Shown: positions 5,766 through 9,021 of the stretch, in pieces
Layout of the letters: each line of letters starts with the position of its first letter
How positions within the stretch are numbered: the stretch's first letter is position 1
Source: Pseudomonadota bacterium
GTDB taxonomy: Bacteria; Pseudomonadota; Gammaproteobacteria; Steroidobacterales; Steroidobacteraceae
NCBI GenBank assembly: GCA_021808035.1
Contig: JAKBCG010000083.1
Span: forward strand, 1 to 9,021
Direction of reading: 5' to 3'
DNA: 9,021 nucleotides
Translations under genes and position numbers: made by a program
The notes under the pieces: generated by a model
The model's database searches: none
What the model was told of the DNA's origin: nothing
What the model saw: only the letters and a program-made list of their open reading frames with translations

Positions 5766-6772
5766 AGGCGCTGGTCACCGGGGCGACCGGCTTCGTCGGC
5801 GCGGCGGTCGGACGCGCGCTCACGCAAGCCGGCTGGGACCTGCGCGCGCTGGTGCGCCGCGGCGCCGACCGGCGCAACCTGCGCGACTTTCCGGTCGAGC
5901 CGATCGAAGGCGATCTCGCGGACCCGCGCTCGCTGCGCACCGCGCTCGAGGGTTGCGACGCGCTGTTCCACGTCGCCGCGGATTACCGTCTCGGCGTGCG
6001 CGATCCGGCGCCGCTGTACGCGGTCAACGTCGAAGGCACGCGCAACGTGCTCGCCGCCGCACGCGACGCCGGGATCCGCCGCGTCGTGCACACCAGCAGC
6101 GTCGCGACGATCGGGATCCCGGACGACGGAACGCCGGGCGACGAGCGCACGCCGGTCTCGCTGGATGCGATGATCGGCCACTACAAGCGCTCGAAATATC
6201 TCGGCGAGCAGGTCGCGCTGCAGTTCGCGCGCGACGGGCTCGACGTCGTGATCGTGAACCCCTCGACCCCGGTCGGCCCGGGCGACGTCAAGCCGACGCC
6301 GACCGGCCGCATCGTGCTCGACGCGGCCTCGGGGCGGATCCCGGCGTACGTCGACACCGGCCTGAACGTCGTGCACGTCGACGACGTGGCCGCGGGCCAC
6401 CTCGCGGCGTTCGAGCGCGGTCGTACCGGCGAGCGCTACATCCTCGGCGGCGAGAACCTGAGCCTGCGCGCAATCCTCGCCGAGGTCGCCGGGCTGGTCG
6501 GACGCCGCCCGCCCCGGGTCGAACTGCCGTACGCCGCGGTGTTGCCGATCGCGGTCGTCGCCGACGGGATCGGCCGCCTCACCGGCCGCCAGTTCACGAT
6601 CTCGCTCGAAGGCGTGCGGATGGCGAGGAAGCGGATGTATTTCTCGAGCGCGAAGGCGGAGCGCGAACTCGGCTACCGCGCGCGCCCGCCGGCGGAGGCG
6701 TTCCGCGACGCGGTACGCTGGTTCGACGCGCAAGGCATGCTGCGCATCGGGTCGGGCCGCCGCGTTACTTAA
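5762..6772 (+). CDS. hpnA: HpnA, hopanoid-associated NAD(P)-dependent sugar epimerase-like SDR
   Basis: Extended short-chain dehydrogenase/reductase of 336 residues. The Rossmann nucleotide-binding motif TGATGFVG is at 6-13 (GxxGxxG), GDL at 50-52, HVAA at 70-73, the catalytic Ser strand VHTSSVATIG at 109-118, and the catalytic Tyr/Lys pair as Y141-K-R-S-K145. NPSTPVGPGD at 166-175 and NVVHVDDVAAGH at 202-213 are typical of the HpnA/dihydroflavonol-reductase-like group. HpnA is one of the most constant members of hpn clusters, but its reaction is unsettled. Translational coupling to hpnG (ATG 5762 overlaps TGA 5763-5765, with no SD visible) suggests it acts on the product of HpnG; that is inference. 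The TAA stop at 6770-6772 overlaps the stop of the convergent hpnL by 4 nt. Confidence 0.92.
   Translation: MKALVTGATGFVGAAVGRALTQAGWDLRALVRRGADRRNLRDFPVEPIEGDLADPRSLRTALEGCDALFHVAADYRLGVRDPAPLYAVNVEGTRNVLAAARDAGIRRVVHTSSVATIGIPDDGTPGDERTPVSLDAMIGHYKRSKYLGEQVALQFARDGLDVVIVNPSTPVGPGDVKPTPTGRIVLDAASGRIPAYVDTGLNVVHVDDVAAGHLAAFERGRTGERYILGGENLSLRAILAEVAGLVGRRPPRVELPYAAVLPIAVVADGIGRLTGRQFTISLEGVRMARKRMYFSSAKAERELGYRARPPAEAFRDAVRWFDAQGMLRIGSGRRVT
6769..6772. other. TTAA shared stop site of convergent hpnA and hpnL
   Basis: The four bases TTAA, at the centre of the palindrome CTTAAG (6768-6773), contain the TAA stop of hpnA on the plus strand (6770-6772) and the TAA stop of hpnL on the minus strand (6769-6771). 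There is no intergenic space and no hairpin plus T-run on either strand around it, so each operon's transcript must extend into the coding region of the other. Confidence 0.9.
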
Positions 6773-7767
6773 GTCTCGCGGCGCGGCGCGCAACCGCCGC
6801 GCCCGACGATCCATTGCCAGGCGACCAGCGCCGGCACGCCGAACAGGATCTCGCGCATCCGTTTCGCGAGCGACAGCGCCAGCGCGACGTCAGGCGCGAT
6901 GCCGAGCACGTGCCCCAGACCGACCAGGCTCGCTTCCTGTACGCCGATGCCGGCCGGCACCAGAAAGACGAAGTTGCGCACCGCCTGGGTCAGGCTCTCG
7001 AGCGCGACCGCCTCGACGACGCCGATCGGATGCCCGATCCAGCGCAGCGCGAGCCAGGTCTCGGCCGTCCCGGACAGCGCACCCGCGAATTGCCACGCGA
7101 TCGAGCGCAGCAGCCGTCCATGCGCGCGGCAGGACGCGCGGATCGCGGCGTCGATCCCGGCCGCGCCCGCACCGAAGCTGGCGGGCGCCTTGCCGCCGGT
7201 GACCGCGTTCATGCTGCCGATCAGTCGCACGCCGAGCCGCCGGAGCCAGTCGAACACCGAGCCGTAACGCATCAGCACGACGAGCAGCACGATCACCGGC
7301 AGGCTCGCGGCGAGCAGGATCGCGAGATCCTCGGTCAACGCGACCTCGCCCGTCAGTTCGAGGATGCAGGTCACCCCGAGCGCGACCAGCAGGTACTGGC
7401 TGATCAGGGTCATCAGCACCTCGACGACGACGCTCGCTGCCGCCACCGGCAGCTCGACGCCGGCCCGCGCGAGCAGTCCGACCCCGACCATCTCGCCGCC
7501 GACGTTCGCGACGGGGAGCAAGCGGTTGATCGCATCGCGGATGCACGCAATCCCGAACAGCGTCCGCAGCCGCGTCGGCACCGGCAACAGGGCCTGCCAG
7601 CCGGTCGCGTCGAGCAGGATCGGCACCGCGCGCAGCGGCACGAGCCACAGCAGCCACCAGCTGGCCCGGGACAGCAGATCGAAGATCTGTGCGGCGCCGC
7701 TGCGCAGGATCAGCGCGATCGCGATCGCAAGACCCACGACGAACGCGACCCGTACCGCGAGCTTCAT
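6769..7767 (-). CDS. hpnL: HpnL, hopanoid-associated inner-membrane protein
   Basis: A 332-residue polytopic membrane protein of the lysylphosphatidylglycerol synthase TM-region (YbhN/UPF0104-like) family. Hydrophobic segments are seen near residues 5-22, 35-53, 108-135, 147-166, 219-240, 247-290 (probably two) and 305-322. Family-type blocks are NRLLPVANVGGE at 81-92 and PAGIGVQE at 271-278. There is no soluble catalytic domain. HpnL occurs in many hopanoid clusters and is thought to act in hopanoid transport or membrane handling, but its activity is not settled. The start is ATG at 7765-7767, which overlaps the hpnK TGA as ATGA. The frame remains open upstream to 8142, but that part lies inside hpnK and is not family-like. 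No Shine-Dalgarno is present; instead a perfect hairpin abuts the ATG, so translation probably depends on ribosomes finishing hpnK. Confidence 0.9.
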   Translation of the reverse strand: MKLAVRVAFVVGLAIAIALILRSGAAQIFDLLSRASWWLLWLVPLRAVPILLDATGWQALLPVPTRLRTLFGIACIRDAINRLLPVANVGGEMVGVGLLARAGVELPVAAASVVVEVLMTLISQYLLVALGVTCILELTGEVALTEDLAILLAASLPVIVLLVVLMRYGSVFDWLRRLGVRLIGSMNAVTGGKAPASFGAGAAGIDAAIRASCRAHGRLLRSIAWQFAGALSGTAETWLALRWIGHPIGVVEAVALESLTQAVRNFVFLVPAGIGVQEASLVGLGHVLGIAPDVALALSLAKRMREILFGVPALVAWQWIVGRGGCAPRRET

Positions 7768-8630
7768 CGGGGCGCACGCCCCGCGGCGAGATCGCCGTAT
7801 CCGCCGAGCCGTGCGCCGGCGGCCTGGATCGCCGCGCGCACGCGCGGGCTGCGCAGCGCGGCGAGCTCGTCCGCGTGCCGGTAGTCGCGCATCGTCGGCA
7901 CGATCGGCTCCTCGGTCGCCGCCGGGTGCGCGTACACCTCGGTGATGCCGTCCGGCAACCGGGCAAGGATCTCGAGCCAGGCCACCTCGTCCATCCGGCC
8001 ACTGCGCGCGATCCCGAACACCCGATCGGCGTACGCGATGCCGGCGCGCCGCAACCGCCACTTCATCGCCGCGAGCCAGGGCGCGAGCAGGCCCGCGCCG
8101 ACCGCACCGGTGAAGCGGGCCCCGGGGCTCGTCGCAAACCACGCCGGTTCGTCCGGGACCCGGACCGCCCGCAGGCCGTAGTCGGCGCCGACCGCGATCA
8201 GGGTCGCGAGCAGGGTCGGGTGCAGGTGGAAGTGCTTGTGGGCATCGACGTGATCGAGCCGCAAGCCGGTCGCACGATAAGCGTCGAACTGCGCCCGCAC
8301 CTCCCGCTCGATCTGCCGGCGTGCCGACGGCGACGCGAAATAGCGAAAGCCCCGGGCGACCATGTGCGCGTCGAAGTGGCCCCCGGCGTCGACGAGCGCG
8401 GGGATCGATGCCGGCGGCAGGATCGCGGGTCCGTCCGCGAGCACGAGGTGCAGGCCGACCCGCAGGTCGGGCAGCCGGTGCGCGCGCCGCACCGCGTCCG
8501 CGGCGGCCGGTGCCGCGACCATCAGGCTCGCGGCGGTGAGCACGCCGTCGCGATGCGCGGACTCGACCGCGTCGTTGACCGTCTCGTGCAGACCGAAGTC
8601 GTCCGCGGTGACGATCAGGAGCTTACGCAT
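7764..8630 (-). CDS. hpnK: HpnK, YdjC/ChbG-family hopanoid deacetylase
   Basis: Predicted metal-dependent carbohydrate deacetylase of 288 residues. In Burkholderia, HpnK homologues are assigned the deacetylation of BHT-N-acetylglucosamine to BHT-glucosamine, after HpnI. The YdjC signature is complete: ITADDFG-type motif TADDFGL at 8-14 (Asp10/Asp11, catalytic base and metal ligand), VGLHL at 58-62 with metal-ligand His61, and DHVDAHKHFHLHP at 126-138, which carries the second metal His. YAHPA at 233-237 supplies the conserved C-terminal His. The start is ATG at 8628-8630, giving the canonical MRKLLIVTADDFG opening; no in-frame start exists between it and hpnJ. The SD is poor: GAGG ends only 1 nt before the ATG. 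It lies 72 nt downstream of hpnJ and overlaps hpnL by 4 nt, in the order hpnJ-hpnK-hpnL. Confidence 0.92.
   Translation of the reverse strand: MRKLLIVTADDFGLHETVNDAVESAHRDGVLTAASLMVAAPAAADAVRRAHRLPDLRVGLHLVLADGPAILPPASIPALVDAGGHFDAHMVARGFRYFASPSARRQIEREVRAQFDAYRATGLRLDHVDAHKHFHLHPTLLATLIAVGADYGLRAVRVPDEPAWFATSPGARFTGAVGAGLLAPWLAAMKWRLRRAGIAYADRVFGIARSGRMDEVAWLEILARLPDGITEVYAHPAATEEPIVPTMRDYRHADELAALRSPRVRAAIQAAGARLGGYGDLAAGRAPR
7768..7783 (-). promoter_or_regulatory. Perfect hairpin abutting the hpnL start codon
   Basis: The 16 bases at 7768-7783 form a perfect inverted repeat: arms CGGGGCG and CGCCCCG (7 bp) around a 2-nt centre, so in RNA about 6 bp with a 4-nt loop. In the minus-strand transcript its last base is immediately followed by the AUG of hpnL. 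It covers the position where a Shine-Dalgarno would be and lies within the last codons of hpnK. It would be melted by ribosomes terminating on hpnK, fitting translational coupling. The symmetry is seen; the role is inferred. Confidence 0.45.
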
Positions 8631-8702
8631 GCCTCGAGCGTCGCGGGGATGCCGCGCACGACGGCCGCCGCCGCAACCGCGATAACCCCGCCGACCGTGC
8701 CG
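8631..8702 (-). other. 72-nt spacer between hpnJ and hpnK
   Basis: Very GC-rich. I see no convincing promoter, terminator or good Shine-Dalgarno in it on the minus strand; the only SD-like bases, GAGG, end 1 nt before the hpnK ATG. It is the one junction among the hopanoid genes without a 4-nt overlap. Confidence 0.5.
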
Positions 8703-9020
8703 TCAGGCCGCGCGCGCACGCAGGAAGCGGTAGAACTCGACGCCCTCGCGCAGTCGTCGCTTGGTCATGGTCCAGCTCGTCAACATCTCGCCGGTCAACT
8801 CGGCGATCTTGCGCGGCCGGAAGTAGAACTTCTTGTAGAACGTCTCGACCGCTTGGTGGATCTGCGTCGCGTCGAGGTTCGGATAGGAGATCGGCGCGAG
8901 CTGCACGCCCTCGCTGTTCACGAGGTTCAAGCCGTCGTTCTCCTTGAGCCAGCCGTTCGCGACCGCCTGGGCGTACAGCTCGGTCCCGGGGTACGGCGCC
9001 GCGAGCGAAACCTGGATCGT
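8703..9020 (-). CDS. hpnJ: HpnJ, hopanoid radical SAM protein, C-terminal part only
   Basis: The last 105 residues plus TGA stop (8703-8705) of a gene that runs off the right edge; full-length HpnJ proteins are several times longer. The fragment opens TIQVSLAAPYPGTELY, the end of the radical-SAM barrel typical of B12-binding/radical SAM hopanoid proteins, followed by ENDGLNLVNSEGVQLAPISY, then a helical C-terminal domain with KKFYFRPRKI and a basic tail ending RARAA. The CxxxCxxC cluster motif must lie upstream and cannot be checked here. In Burkholderia, HpnJ is assigned the ring-contraction step converting BHT-glucosamine to BHT cyclitol ether. Its place just upstream of hpnK fits this. A related radical SAM protein such as HpnP or HpnH is less likely given this C-terminus and the HpnK neighbour. 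Confidence 0.88.
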   Translation of the reverse strand, partial: TIQVSLAAPYPGTELYAQAVANGWLKENDGLNLVNSEGVQLAPISYPNLDATQIHQAVETFYKKFYFRPRKIAELTGEMLTSWTMTKRRLREGVEFYRFLRARAA

Positions 9021-9021
9021 G

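Noticed and set aside
5336..6814. 492-codon minus-strand frame opposite hpnG/hpnA
   Set aside because: Antisense shadow of two recognised enzymes, with no start context or domain signature.
5479..7884. 801-codon plus-strand frame spanning hpnG, hpnA and antisense of hpnL
   Set aside because: It runs through three well-identified genes in the wrong frame or strand and gives low-complexity Arg-rich protein; a high-GC shadow.
7768..8142. Extension of the hpnL frame upstream of 7767
   Set aside because: It lies inside hpnK in another frame, and the predicted protein has no membrane character there, while MKLAVRVAFVVG at 7767 begins the first TM helix.
1..9021. tRNA/rRNA genes, CRISPR arrays, insertion sequences, phage or plasmid functions
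   Set aside because: I saw no repeat-spacer pattern, tRNA-like cloverleaf, transposase or integrase motif; the window is nearly all core metabolic coding sequence.

Overview
The window comes from a high-GC bacterial chromosome (roughly 70% GC by eye) and is almost fully coding. Apart from a truncated elongation factor G gene at the left edge, everything recognisable belongs to hopanoid (bacterial sterol-like triterpenoid) biosynthesis. The protein families point to Pseudomonadota. The squalene synthase looks most like the one found in methanotroph-type Gammaproteobacteria, while the EF-G has features I associate with the alphaproteobacterial type. I therefore do not name a genus or commit firmly to a class.

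Layout. Positions 2-1789 (+) hold the C-terminal ~595 residues of EF-G. Positions 1790-1987 are the only sizeable intergenic region; it carries two GC-rich inverted repeats, a good sigma70-like promoter (-35 overlapping the second hairpin) and a Shine-Dalgarno. A tightly packed plus-strand operon follows: squalene synthase (1988-3100), squalene-hopene cyclase shc/hpnF (3097-5064), hpnG nucleoside phosphorylase-type enzyme (5061-5765) and hpnA SDR-type oxidoreductase (5762-6772). Every junction is a 4-nt stop/start overlap (ATGA, TTGA, ATGA). Facing it on the minus strand are hpnJ (C-terminal 105 residues, 8703-9020, gene runs off the right edge), hpnK deacetylase (7764-8630) and hpnL membrane protein (6769-7767). 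The two operons meet tail to tail and share the four bases TTAA, each strand using TAA as stop.

How the genes work together (pathway from established family knowledge). Squalene synthase makes squalene from farnesyl diphosphate and SHC cyclises it to hopene/hopanol. HpnH, which is not in this window, adds the adenosyl group, and HpnG then releases adenine to give ribosylhopane, the precursor of bacteriohopanetetrol (BHT). HpnA is a conserved hopanoid-cluster oxidoreductase without a settled reaction. HpnK and HpnJ act late, with HpnI (not in the window), in converting BHT-GlcNAc through BHT-glucosamine to BHT cyclitol ether. HpnL is an inner-membrane protein of the lysylphosphatidylglycerol-synthase TM family. 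The window therefore predicts a maker of extended, probably cyclitol-ether-capped, hopanoids.

I did not find a wholly new system. The points worth following are the single-enzyme squalene synthase replacing HpnCDE, the translational coupling of HpnG to HpnA, the TTAA-overlapping convergent operons, and two hairpins placed at control points.
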